64,000 bases of DNA, taken from positions 108,258,469 to 108,322,468 of the forward strand of contig CM043951.1 in NCBI GenBank assembly GCA_014529385.2, read 5' to 3'. The notes under the pieces are model-generated. The model was given only the letters and a program-made list of their open reading frames with translations, was not told where the DNA came from and ran no database searches. The translations under genes were made by a program, and so were the position numbers. The stretch is from Adiantum capillus-veneris (lineage: Eukaryota > Streptophyta > Polypodiopsida > Polypodiales > Pteridaceae). Positions within the stretch are counted from its first letter, which is position 1. Each line of letters starts with the position of its first letter. Shown here piece after piece: positions 11,350-22,800 of the stretch.

Positions 11350-12401
11350 TCAAGACACTTGCAACCATCTTTCTATTCTCTCTATTGTGGCTCTTGACAT
11401 ACCTGCTTGAACTTCATGTAAATGATGACCTACGTGAATCATCATTCTTGTAAGCTTTGGATCTGAGGGAAAAATGTAGTACACTTTGCAAGAGCAAGTA
11501 CACTCATAGAAAACAACTTTTTTGCAATAATGACAAGTGATATGCAGGTTTTTGTCTTCACATAGAAGCCCTTTGCTGACTTGCTTATCTAGGTAACCAT
11601 GAAAGAAGGATACATTGAACTTGGTGTTGTTCAAATAATAGGGACAAAGAACTTTGTGACAAATTAATGACCCCAAGCAATAACTAAGCCTAACAGTACA
11701 CTTTATGGACATGTTAGTTTTATGTGGCCTAGTCCAAAAATGACCATCAAATTTTTGCTCCATCCCTTCCATCCTTTTACAACCTTCTTCAATGGGAGGC
11801 AGGTCAAAGGCATTGTCACCATCATAAACTTGTGGAAGCTCGGTCACCTGTTTGATTTTCTTGCTACCGTTTATCAGGTGTTGTAGTCTAAAACATGTTT
11901 TGCTACCTAAAATCCAAGGAATGATCGAGTTTTTTGTAAACTCATGAACGTCATCATCATTGGACTCCAATCTTTGTTGTTTGTCAAATGGCTCAGTTTC
12001 CTCTTGCATTGATGGATTGTTTATCTCAAAACAATCTTCTTTTGCACATGGAAACTGACTGTTGATGCTTGTTATGCCTGGTTTAGCACCAAAATCACTC
12101 TCCTCACTATCTGTATTATAGAGCATATCACTAGAATGTTCAATGAAATACTCAAAAGAGAGAGAAGAGTCCAATAAAAAGTGCTCATTGCGTCAACATC
12201 CCACTCCGAAGGGGTTTCAATATACATTTTCTCCAACCCGATGTAAACTATTGCTTTCAAACATGTAAATTTGTAGTTTGGAGGAAGAAGACACTGTAGA
12301 TAATATTTGCTGAGCAAGAGTTTGTTGTGTCGAAGCTCTACTTCCCTAGTGTGTGTCTCTTTTCCAAGTGTCCAAGAGAGAGTTACTCTATCCGTCTCCA
12401 T
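11350..12401 (-). pseudogene. MULE-like transposase, N-terminal region
   Basis: A 274-codon frame (12174-11350) follows an overlapping 109-codon frame (12401-12072). The first part is acidic. It then shows FWTRPHKTN, a SYCLGSLIC...CPYYLN Cys-rich block, and THITCHYC-like and YECTCSCK segments ending GHHLHEVQAG. This resembles the FLYWCH/WRKY-GCM1-type N-terminal zinc module that MULE proteins use to contact DNA. The ATG at 12401 (METDRVTLSW) is the most upstream candidate start. Assignment is by order and neighbours, and less certain than the SWIM part. Confidence 0.5.
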
Positions 12402-13249
12402 ACCAAGACAAAGGGAGCTGGTGGTTTTCTAAACTTAATGAAAAGTTCTTGCAAAAATATAAAACATAATTTTCGCGCTTAGAGAGCACAAATCAGTGAC
12501 TACCAGATAATAAATGCGACGCCGCTCATTGTTGCTTTATAATTAATGCCGACGGCTATAATCGTAATATAATGTCCTCTCCTAGTTCTTTTATAATTAA
12601 AGCAATCATAATTAAATATTCTCTCTTCATTCATATTGTAAGGCAGAAACTTTATTTTTACGAGGTAAAAGAAGCTCACAATCATTACTAAAGAAATGAA
12701 GGTATTCTTTCTCTAAAAACTTGAACTCATAAAAAGGAACTAGGGACTGCAGAGTTCAGAGAGTTCCTTAATAAAAAGAGACTGGGGACTGCGGAGTTTA
12801 GAGATGGTGGTCATCAGATCACCAGATTATCAGATAATTTTTCTTAAGGTTGTAGGTATTATTAGAAAAATCGCTTAAATTTGAAGGTGGATTAAGTTTT
12901 TTGCAATAAGGGGTTTATCTCATTATGGTGGTTGTTTGTCTGCTACGGGGTGGCTGCCCTTGCTAGCCAATGTATCTAATCTCTTTATGTCTCCTTTTTG
13001 AGCTCCTTATGTCTCTATGATGCCCTAGCTCGAATGATGAGCATGGCTGGATATCTTGTAATTTTTTGATTGATAATATAATCTTACTCACTTCTGTGAG
13101 TTCTGCTAAAAAAACAAAAAAAAAGTTTTTTTCATTAAACCTAAGTTACACAAAGTCAAAATTTGCACAAAACCTAAGTTTTTTTGAAGACCTAAGGTTT
13201 CAAAGTTCTACAATTCATGGTTGGAGTTTAGCAGGTAGAACTTTATCTG
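12402..13249. other. Spacer with a short duplicated segment
   Basis: AT-rich, no gene seen. A segment containing GGGACTGCAGAGTTCAGAGA is imperfectly repeated about 45 bases later (near 12747 and 12785). Confidence 0.4.
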
Positions 13250-13385
13250 CATCGTCTCCTCCTCCATCTCTTCCTCCACGCCTCCACCCCACTCGTTGAG
13301 CACGCAATTCGTCTGCGTGCACGGACGGATTGCGTGCTCAGCGAGTGGGGTGGAGGAAGGGAGGAAGAGATGGAGGAGGAGAGGA
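13250..13385. repeat. GC-rich inverted repeat, hairpin of about 60-bp arms
   Basis: The left arm (about 13252-13312) and right arm (about 13322-13383) are near-perfect reverse complements. They centre on GAGCACGCAATTCGTC and its complement, with a loop of roughly 10 bases. The arms include TCCTCCTCCATCTCTTCCTC and its complement. Composition is sharply more GC-rich than the surroundings. A foldback element or hairpin RNA precursor is possible. Confidence 0.75.
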
Positions 13386-13515
13386 ATGTGTGTTTTTTTA
13401 TTTTTGCTTAATCGACTGCTACAATCTGCGTACTGTCCGCACTCTGTCTGAGTACAAGCAGAAGTTATGCACACTATCTGAGTACTAGCAGGAGGGTGAG
13501 GGTTATTTGAGTACA

Positions 13516-13556
13516 AGCGCGCTGTCCGTCTGTGCGCGCAGACGGATAGCGTGCTT
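13516..13556. repeat. Short GC-rich hairpin
   Basis: GCGCTGTCCGTCTG and CGCAGACGGATAGCGTGC pair around a short loop. The arm sequence is related to the ACGGAC/GTCCGT part of the larger hairpin at 13.3 kb, so the two probably come from one family. Confidence 0.6.
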
Positions 13557-14573
13557 GCTTTCTGGGTTTGCTACAATGCATGCTGAATGTGCTCACCAAA
13601 TGCTCACTCAAATTTGCTCACTTAGCATGCTCGTTTTTTGGCTTTTCTGCAGCGCATGGGTTTGTGCTCACCAAATACTCAAATGTTGAATGTGCTCACC
13701 AAATGCTGCCGGAGGAGGATGCCTTCTTGGGCGCCATCATCTGCATACGTGCCTGCCCGAGTGTGAAGGATTGGCTTCTTGCTTAGAGACGCAGGGACAA
13801 GCAGTTATTGCATGTTCTCTGTAGTTGTTGGTGATAATATGGGAATGGAATCAATTGGTTATTCCTCAGGAGTTGGCGAGTTGTGCATGGCAAGGAGGGA
13901 TGGGGCCTAGGTGTACGCGGCTACTGTTGGCAATGGCAGTCGACACAGAGAGAAGAATATGCGGTTTCTCAAAGCCAAAAAGGAGATCCAAAGATTAGGA
14001 AGGGATTTGAGTGTGACATGCTTCTTAGGCACCTAATGTCTGAACCCATTTGATGTAGATGGTGTCTCCTGTTCCCGAGAGGATTGGGTTAGAACATGCT
14101 GACAAGCTGTTTGTATGTGGAATTTATGGTTCTCCCGAGTGACGTCTGACTTCTTATATAATTATGTGCTAGTGCATGGAGTTTTCATTCTTGGCAGGTG
14201 GTTATATTAAAGGGGATACATGGTGGAAACAAGTGTATAGAAAGGCCAAAGTATGCAAAGCGACTTGCTCAGCTCAAATCACACCTAGGCATATTTTTCA
14301 AGTATAGATTTATCTGGAGTGCATATCATGCTCGTATAGCCTTTGCATATAGTCCTGATTCATGAGCCCCTAGTGGCTAGAGCTCCATCCTCCCTCCATC
14401 CATCACAATCACCATTCATTGAGCACCCCAGATTGAGTCCTAGCATCAGCTTATTAGATAGCTTTAGCTATAGTCTTTAAAATCACTTCAAATTTTCATT
14501 TTGATAGAGGAGATATCACAGATGTACACTAATTTGTCTCATAGGCCAAGTTTAGCCATTTGAAGATGTTCAT

Positions 14574-14618
<45 letters not shown>

Positions 14619-15149
14619 TTGCAAGCCATGGCCAGATCTCTCCCTCCTATTGTGTTTTTGTTGCAAGGCGACCCATCCCCACTTGGCTTCTCTCTTACAT
14701 TGTCCGCAGTTTCCAACCACCCCTTGTGGTGTTCCTTGTCGAGAAACATGTAGATCCCGTGTGCATCTTCTTCGTCATGGTGTATCCCCATCATAATCGA
14801 CATCGGATCTGATCAATCATCACTCTCCATCACCTAGGCGACCTCTCTTGAGGCTAGGGATCAACATGCAAACAGTTAAGACCAAATTAGGTATTATGGT
14901 AGAAATCCCGCATTATGGGAATCTCCAAATTGACCAAATTCATGTAATTTGGGAATTTCCAACTTAAAGTGGGAAATGAGGAGACAAACTTGTTGATAAG
15001 ATAGAGTGAAAATCTTATTGGATTGTGGTGGTGGTAAACACCAAAAGTCAAGAGGATGAACAAAGCATGAATTTGAAGAAACTCTCTTAATTAAATAAAA
15101 GAAAGAAAGGTTGATACAACTAAAGATCTTGTTTACAAAATTGACTCTT
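13557..15149. other. Spacer, no supported gene
   Basis: The first part has repeated TGTGCTCACCAAATGCTCA-like segments (about 13590-13705). Beyond that I see no gene. Open frames around the CT run at 14.6 kb are microsatellite artefacts. Confidence 0.45.
14579..14613. repeat. (CT)n microsatellite
   Basis: About 17 uninterrupted CT units. Confidence 0.95.
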
Positions 15150-16530
15150 ATAGTCAAAATAGAAGCTCCGCATAATCTACTCCAAATTTGATGCCATATC
15201 CAAATTTTGATCCAAGTGTGGTTGAGTGCATGAGCAAGACTTGCTTTAGCTTTTAGAGTATGCCTTTCTGGAATCTTAATTCTAGAAAATGGTCCTTCTT
15301 TGCTGGGTCTCCATGACCAAACAATTGCATCTACCGTTTCCCACACTTGTGGGTCCTTGCAGTTGATAGCCCAAAAACCCTTCCAGCAATTAGTGTAAGC
15401 TTGAGTATCCATCATCCCACTCTTTCTCGCACAAGGCGCCCAATATTGAATCAAATTTTTTTGTAGTTTGGTGATGTAGGCTCATTATCAATGTCTAATA
15501 AAGCCACTGCGAGCCAAACTGGATAGATTTCCATGTCACTTGGAGCTAGCATAACAAAGTCACCTTGGTGCACATCAGACATAGAGGGTCAAACTCTTCC
15601 CTTGGTTTTTCTCGTTGAGGACCACAAAAATGACCATTCAACTCTTCAAGCCCTAGGAATCTTTCTACTCCTCCTTGTTGTAAGCTCATTGTAGTGGATT
15701 GTAGGTGACAAGAGTCCTGAGTTGTTGGCCAAAAAATTGCATACAAGCCTCTCTTTGATATGGTTTCTTTTCCAAGCTCGCCAATCACCTTACTCCAGTA
15801 ATCTATCACAGGTCTATAGTACCGTGGACATTTGAACCATTCCCTAGATTTTGCCAAAACTTAATATAATTCTTCAACCCTAAAATCACTTCTTCGTGAG
15901 CCTTGACATATTCTGCCATTGGCACCAAAGGTGGATCTCCATGTGGCAACATTGGATTGCCTTCTATGTCAGTTTTTCATAGGCGAATTCTTCCACTTCA
16001 ACTTGATATACATACATGTGCCTTATACTGCATCATTGGTGTCTCATCTTGCATAAAAAACCTGAATTGAAGTGGGTTGGAATGTCCAACAAGTATGTCT
16101 TGTCCATCACAAAGATAACCATCACAATATTGCTTGAAATTAGGGACCTTTTCAAGCAAAAATGGGGCCGGAGATGAAGATGAACTATTTCGTAATGTAT
16201 CTATCAAGTGTGGCAAAGTATATGTTTGTGTAACTCTCAGTTTTTCTAAAAACTTACTGAACATGGCATCTATGTCCTCATGTGTATGCCCAACCATAAA
16301 AAATCCTAGTTGGATGGTTTTGAAAACTCCCCTTGCAACAAGCATTGACAAATAGGCAAATAAGTATCAATTTTTTTTTCCCCTGCACAACTATCCAATT
16401 GTAGTAACAAGTTCTCTGGCAACTTGCAAAATGTTGTCTCCAATTCTGCTTTTGTAGCTTCCGATGGTTGCACGATGGACTCTTTTCCATCACTCAAGTT
16501 GTAGTGGTCTAAAGCATCCCTTGAGTTCAA
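15150..16530 (-). pseudogene. DUF7869-type transposase-like gene, catalytic C-terminal part
   Basis: On the - strand the segment 16530-15998 contains LLLQLDSCAGEKK (family pattern LQLDN...ENKN). It then has FMVGHTHEDIDAMFSKF, the signature of the DUF7869 family and its likely third catalytic region. A one-base shift near 16370 separates the two motifs. Further down, DFVMLAPSDMEIYPVWLAV near 15.54 kb and YWAPCARKSG near 15.43 kb look like the C-terminal module that follows in this family. Several stops interrupt it. DUF7869 proteins are repeat-associated and probably RNase H-fold transposases; that function is inferred. Confidence 0.75.
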
Positions 16531-17545
16531 AGCATGTAGTAGAGAGATACTAATCGTTGGTAGTCCATTTGTTGCTAGATCACCAAGAGAATGCTTCTAT
16601 CCTCTCTAGGTTATGCAAACAATTAGCAATTGAGCCAATTGTAAGATTTGGATCAGCTAGCCACAAACCATTCAAGACAAAGTGACCATAATGACCTTCT
16701 CCATGGCCATGAGTGATCACACCTATCAAAGCCACTTGCAAATTGTATCCTGAATCCACACCCTTAGGAACAATGCGTAATCATGGAATGGGAGTCTTCT
16801 TTTGATCCATCTTATCATGGATTATACAAACATACTTTTGTGGTTGAGTTTTTGAATATGTGCGCCATGCATAATATAAGTGCCTAAAACTCTTCTGTTG
16901 TGCCATGTGAACTTCTCTTTCTCTCAAGAGAAGAGCTCTCTCTTCAAGAGAAGGTTTAGCTTCTAGCCTTGCCTTGATTGAACTACATACATTGCACTTA
17001 GAGAACTCACTTGTCTTTGTTAAAGTGACATGTGGATACTCTTTGTTCCAAATTTTACCGAAAGAAGGTTGAGATAACTTCTTCTCATAGCCCATTTGGT
17101 CGAGTGTTGTGTTGATTTCGCTTAAAATGTCAACTGGTTTGTACATTGATGGAATCACTAATTGCGTCTCTCTTGAGCCATCTAGTAGTGTTCTGCTTCT
17201 ATGTGGCATCATCTTAGAGTTGTTATCCACAAATTCGTTTAATAGTGATCTCGCTAAACTAGTATGTTGAAGTCCTCTTCTCAATGTACATGTGTTACCA
17301 TGCACATAATGGCATGCACCGTTTTCAAAATTTTCCTTGTAGCGGTAAAATGATGTCTTTGGTATTCCATGTAGCTCATACCATGCTTTGCAACAAACAA
17401 TAGAGCTCTTTATCTTGAATTGGTATTGCATCTTCTCATCCTTCTGATAGCATATAGATAGAACATCATATACATAATTTGTGCGTGCTTTTTGAGACTC
17501 TCCCCAAAATTCTTGCCGTAATCTTGTCACCAAATCACTCTGCAA
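16531..17545 (-). pseudogene. DUF7869-type transposase-like gene, middle part
   Basis: A 254-codon frame (17545-16781) has the typical region before DUF7869. It includes CCKAWYELHGIPKTSFYRYK (helix-turn-helix-like, so probably DNA binding), a HYVHGN motif, a zinc-like SKCNVCSSIKARLE segment, and at its end VCIIHDKMDQKKTPIP, matching the first acidic motif of the family (DKMDQ). It continues in another frame through THGHGEGHYGHFVLNG near 16.7 kb. The long open frame suggests decay is recent in this part. Confidence 0.75.
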
Positions 17546-17599
17546 ACTGACAGCATTTTTTTCCAGTCACACTCAATGCATGAAACCCTTTGAATTGAC

Positions 17600-18435
17600 T
17601 CAGCTGAAAGATAAAAAGTAGAAGCTAGTGCTGCTTGCACTTTTTGAGCTGTTGATGAAACTGTATCGTCTCTTCCTTAGCAAAGGGGCATCAACACTAC
17701 CATCAAGTTTTTTCCCAGCATTGTCATCATTGGATACATTGTCACATCTAGTATGCATCCCATCAACAGGAACAAAGCGTTGTAGTGGGCTCCCATCCAA
17801 CATGGTTGTCTGTTGGATGGGCCACTTTAGCAAAGTAATTCTTCCCACTTCAGGCATACTCTCACTGATTGCATTCTCCCTTTCAATACCTACGCCCACA
17901 AAGTCATCACCATGTACCTGAAAATTGACATAATCATGTGAAAATACATACAAGATGGTTCCTTCATTCACAGTGTGCATCATTGTGTTGTCCTTTAAAA
18001 GGACCCTTTGATTTCTCCAAGATTCGTGTATTGACATGTCAAACTCTGGGCTTGTAATAGGTATTGCATCTGTAACTAGAGGATCAAGATGATCCCCTTG
18101 TTCATCAACATTGTAGCTTTCATTTGTGTCAATTAAGTTGTCATTATTATGGATTTTTGCAAAAGAAGCTTAGGCCATCGAACAACACTCCATAATGAGC
18201 TTTGGAGAGATGTAGTATCCATTGTAGAAAAAGGAAGGACCACATCCTTCAAACATTCCTCCACTAGTATAGATACATTTCCTTGCCCTATCTTTGTACC
18301 ACCACAAGTGGAATCAGGATCTGTTCTACACACACAACCAATACCAACAATTTCATTATCAAGTACCATATACACTTTCTCCCCAAATTCAAAGTCCATC
18401 CTGTAAGTTGAAAAGAAACACCTTGTTAATTTCAT
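17600..18435 (-). pseudogene. N-terminal region of the DUF7869-type gene with a DUF8039-like module
   Basis: The frame 18435-18133 contains VYMVLDNEIVGIGCVCRTDP, then CGGTKIG and VVRWPKLLLQ. This follows the pattern of a small beta-rich module (DUF8039-like) known from plant Ptta/En-Spm-type transposon proteins: a transition to TDP, a GG-x-x-G, and a terminal WP. The frame 18037-17600 continues with no recognised domain and ends against the RVSCIECDW segment that opens the next part. It probably starts the gene read leftwards. A truncated copy of the DUF8039-like module is at 33.4-33.6 kb, next to the second satellite array. Confidence 0.55.
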
Positions 18436-18534
18436 ATTAGAAATAAATTCTCTTTGAAAAAAGATGTATATGTTACATTATGCATTACACAAGGGTTGTG
18501 AATACTATAACTCTATAGAAATTGCTATAATAGA

Positions 18535-19868
18535 TCATAGCTTGGACAAGTGGTTGACCTAGTTGTAATGGATAGTGTGCAAGGTGCTATTTTAGAAACT
18601 TGCTTGTCAATGTCCAAGAATCTCTTGTTTCTTCAAATGGAAGTAAGGTTGGACAAGGGGGGATCTTGAAACCAAAAGCCCCTTTCTATATGAGGTAAAT
18701 CTTGGAGAAATGGTGGACCTAGTTCTAATGGCTACTGTTCAAGGTGAACTATTGTAGGAACTTGCTTCCCAATGTCCAAATATCCCTTGCTTATTTCAAT
18801 GGAAGTAAGGTTGCACAAGTGGTGGATCTTGAAACCGACAGTCCCTTTTTCTATATGAGAGTAAAGCTTGGACAAGTGATGGACCTAGATTTAATGTCCA
18901 CTTTCCAAGGTGGTATTGTAGGAACTTGATTCCCAATGTGTAAGTATCTCTTTCTTCTTTCAATGGAAGTATGGTTGGACAAGTGGTGGACCTAGTTAAT
19001 GTACAAGGTGAACTATTGTAGGAACTTGCTTCCCAATGTCCAAGTAGCCCTTTCTTCTTTCAATGGAAGTAAGGTTGGACAAGTGGTGGAGCTTGAAACC
19101 AACATTCCCTCTTTCTATATGAGAGTAAATCTTGGACAAGTGATGGACCTAGTTCTAATGTCTAGTTTCCAAGGTGGTATTGTAGGTACTTGATTCCCAA
19201 TGTGCAAGTACCTCTTGCTTCTTTTAATGGGAGTATGGTTGGACAAGTGCTGGACCTAGTTAATGTACAAGGTGAAGTATTGTAGGAACTTGCTTCCCAA
19301 TGTCCAAGTAGCCCTTGCTTCTTTCAATGGAAGTAAGGTTGGACAAGTGGTGGATCTTGAAACTGACATTCCCTTTTTCTATATGAGAGTAAAGCTTGGA
19401 CAAGTGATGGACCTAGTTTTAATGTCTAGTTTCCAAGGTGGTATTGTAGGTACTTGATTCCCAATGTGCAAGTACCTCTTGCTTCTTTCAATGGGAGTAT
19501 GGTTGGACAAGTGGTGGACCTAGTTAATATACAAGGTGAACTATTGTAGGGCCTTGGTTCTCAATGTCCAAGTAGCCCTTGCTTCTTTTACTGGAAGTAA
19601 GGCTGGACAAGTGGTGGAGCTTGAAATGGACAGTCCCTTTTTCTATATGAGAGTAAATCTTGGACAAGTGATGGACCTAGTTTTAATTTCTAGTTTCCAA
19701 GGTGGTATTGTAGGTACTTGATTCCCAATGTGTAAGTACCTCTTGCTTCTTTCAATGGGAGTATGGTTGGACAAGTGGTGGACCTAGTTAATGTACAAGG
19801 TGAACTATTGTAGGACCTTGGTTCTCAATGTCATAGTAGCCCTTGCTTATTTTAATGGAACTAAGGTT
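18535..19868 (+). repeat. 264-bp tandem repeat, about 5 copies
   Basis: The box GGACAAGTGGTGGACCTAG recurs at 18977, 19241, 19505 and 19769, exactly 264 bp apart, with a more diverged copy upstream. Each unit holds about three versions of the box. Because 264 is divisible by three, the same 61-64-codon frame appears in each unit; these are not genes. Confidence 0.9.
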
Positions 19869-22800
19869 GCTTTGATGCACCTACTTACCAATTCTTACTC
19901 TATATGGACAAGTGGGGGATCTAGGATCTACTCATCCCACAAACATTGTCTAAAATTCCAAGTGTTATGATGGCTAAGTGTTGAAGCCCCCTAACTGGCC
20001 AAGTGGTGGATCTAGGAGACACCAACAATTGGATCCACATTTCAAGCCTTTGTTATAATGGCCAAGTGGTGGATCTTTGATGCACCTATGTTTCAATTCT
20101 TAGTTTAAATGGCCAAGTGGTGGATCTAGGATCTACTCACTCCACAAACATTGTGTAAAATTACAAGTGTTATGATGCCTATGTGCTGAATGTACCTACC
20201 TTTAAGACATGGCTAGAATGGCCAAGTGGTGGATTTAGGAGATACAAAAATTGGATCCACACTTCAAGTCATTGTTTTAATGGCCAAGTGGTGGATTTTT
20301 GATGTATCTAATTCCCAAATTTTAGTATAAATGGCCAAGTGGTGGATCTAGGATCTATTCATCCCACAGACATTGTGTAAAATTACCAGTGTTATGATGG
20401 CCAAGTGATAAATGCACCTAACTTTAGGACATGGTTAGAATGGCCAAGTGGTGGATCTAAGTGACACCAACAATTGTATCTACAATTCAAGCCTTTGTTA
20501 TAATGGTCTAGTGGTGAATCTTTGTTGCACCTACTAACCATTTCTTACTCTAAATGGACAAATGGTGGATCTAGGATCTACTCATCCCACAAACATTTTG
20601 TAAAATTACAAGTATTATGATGGCTAAGTGTTGAATCCACCTAACTGGCCAAGTGCTGGATCTATGAGACACCAACAATTGGATCCACATTTCAAGCCTT
20701 TGTTATAATGGCCAAGTGGCAGATCTTTGATGCACCTACTTTCCAATTCTTAGTTTAAATGGCTAAGTGGTGGATCAAGGATCTACTCATCCCACAAACA
20801 TTGTGTAAAATTACAAGTGTTATGATGGCTACGTGCTGAATGCACCTATCTTTAAGACATGGTTAAAATGGCCAAGCAATGGATCTTTGATGTATCTAAT
20901 TCCCAAATTTTAGTATAAATGGCCAAGTGGTAAAGCTAGGATCTAGTCATCCCACAGACATTGTGTAAAATTACCAGTGTTATGATGTCCAAGTGCTTAA
21001 TGCACCTAACTTTAGGACATGGTTAGAATGGACAGGTGTGGATCTAAGTGACAGCAACAATTGTATCTACAATTCAAGCCTTTGTTATAATGGCCAAGTA
21101 GTGCATCTTTGATGCACCTACTTACCAATTCTTACTCTAAATGGACAAGTGGTGCATCTAGGATCTACTCATCCCACAAAAATTCTGTAAAATTACAAGT
21201 GTTATGATCGCCAAGTGTTGAATCCACCTAACTAGCCAAGTGGTGGATCTAGAAGACACCAATAATTGCATCCACATTTCAAGGCTTTCTTATAATGGCC
21301 AAGTGGTGGATCTTTGATGCACCTACTTCCCAATTCTTAGTCTAAATGGCCAAGTGGTGGATGTAGAATCTACTCATCCCAGAAACATTGTGTAAAATTA
21401 CAAGTGCTATGATGGCCAAGTGTTGAATGCAACTAACTTTAAGACATGGTAAGAATGGCCAAGTGGTGGATCTACGAGACACCAACAATTGGATCCACAT
21501 TTCAAGCCTTTGTTATAATGGCCAAGTGGTGGATCTTTGATGCACCTACTTCCCAATTCTTAGTTTAAATGGCCAAGTGGTGGATTTAGGACCTACTCAT
21601 CCCACAAACATTGTGTAATATTATAAGTGTTATGATGGCTACGTGCTGAATGCACCTATGTTTAAGACATGGCTAGAATGGCCAAGTGGTGGATCTAGGA
21701 GATACAAACAATTGCATCCACACTTCAAGTCTTTGTTCTAATGGCCAAGTGGTGGATCTTTGATGTATCTAATTCCCAAATTTTAGTATAAATGGCCAAG
21801 TGGTAAAGCTAGGATCTCGTCATCCCACAGACATTGTGTAAAATTACCAGTGTTATGATGTCCAAGTGCTTAATGCACCTAAATTTAGGACATGGTTAGA
21901 ATGGACAGGTGTGGATCTAAGTGACAGCAACAATTGTATCTACAATTCAAGCCTTTGTTATAATGGTCAAGTGGTGGATCTTTGATGCTCCTACTTACCA
22001 ATTCTTACTCTAAAAGGACAAGTGGGGGATCTAGGATCTACTCATCCCACAAACATTGTGTAAAATTCCAAGTGTTATAATGGCTAAGTGTTGAATCCAC
22101 CTAACTAGCCAAGCGGTGTATCTAGTAGACATCAACAATTGGATCCACATTTCAGGCCTTCGTTATAATTGCCAAGTGGTGGATCTTTGATGTACCTACT
22201 TCCCAATTCCTAGTTTAAATGGCCAAGTGGTGGATCTAGGATCTACTCATCCCACAAAAATTGTGTAAAATTACAAGTGCTATGATGGCCAAGTGTTGAA
22301 TTCACCTAACTTTAAGACATGGTAAGAATGGCCAAGTGGTAAATCTACGAGACACCAACAATTGGATCCACATTTCAAGCCTTTGTTATAATGGCCAAGT
22401 GGTGGATCTTTGATGCACCTACTTCCCAATTCTTAGTTTAAATGGCCAAGTGGTGGATTTAGGACCTACTCATCCCACAAACATTGTGTAATATTATAAG
22501 CGTTATGATTGATGGCTACGTGTTGAATGCACCTATGTTTAAGACATGGCTAGAATGGCCAAGTGGTGGATCTAAGAGATACAAACAATTGTATCCACAC
22601 TTCAAGTCTTTGTTCTAATGGCCAAGTGGTGGATCTTTGATGTATCTAATTCCCAAATTTTAGTATAAATGGCCAAGTGGTGGATCTAGGATCTCGTTTT
22701 CTCACAGACATTGTGTAAAATTACCAGTGTTATGATGGCCAAGTGTTGAATCCACCTAAGTGGCCAAGTGGTGGATCCAGAAGACACCAACAATTGGATC

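Noticed and set aside
18744-19721. Four similar 61-64-codon open frames in a row
   Set aside because: They are the 264-bp satellite read in one frame. Because 264 is divisible by three, each unit repeats the same short frame; there is no start context or further support.
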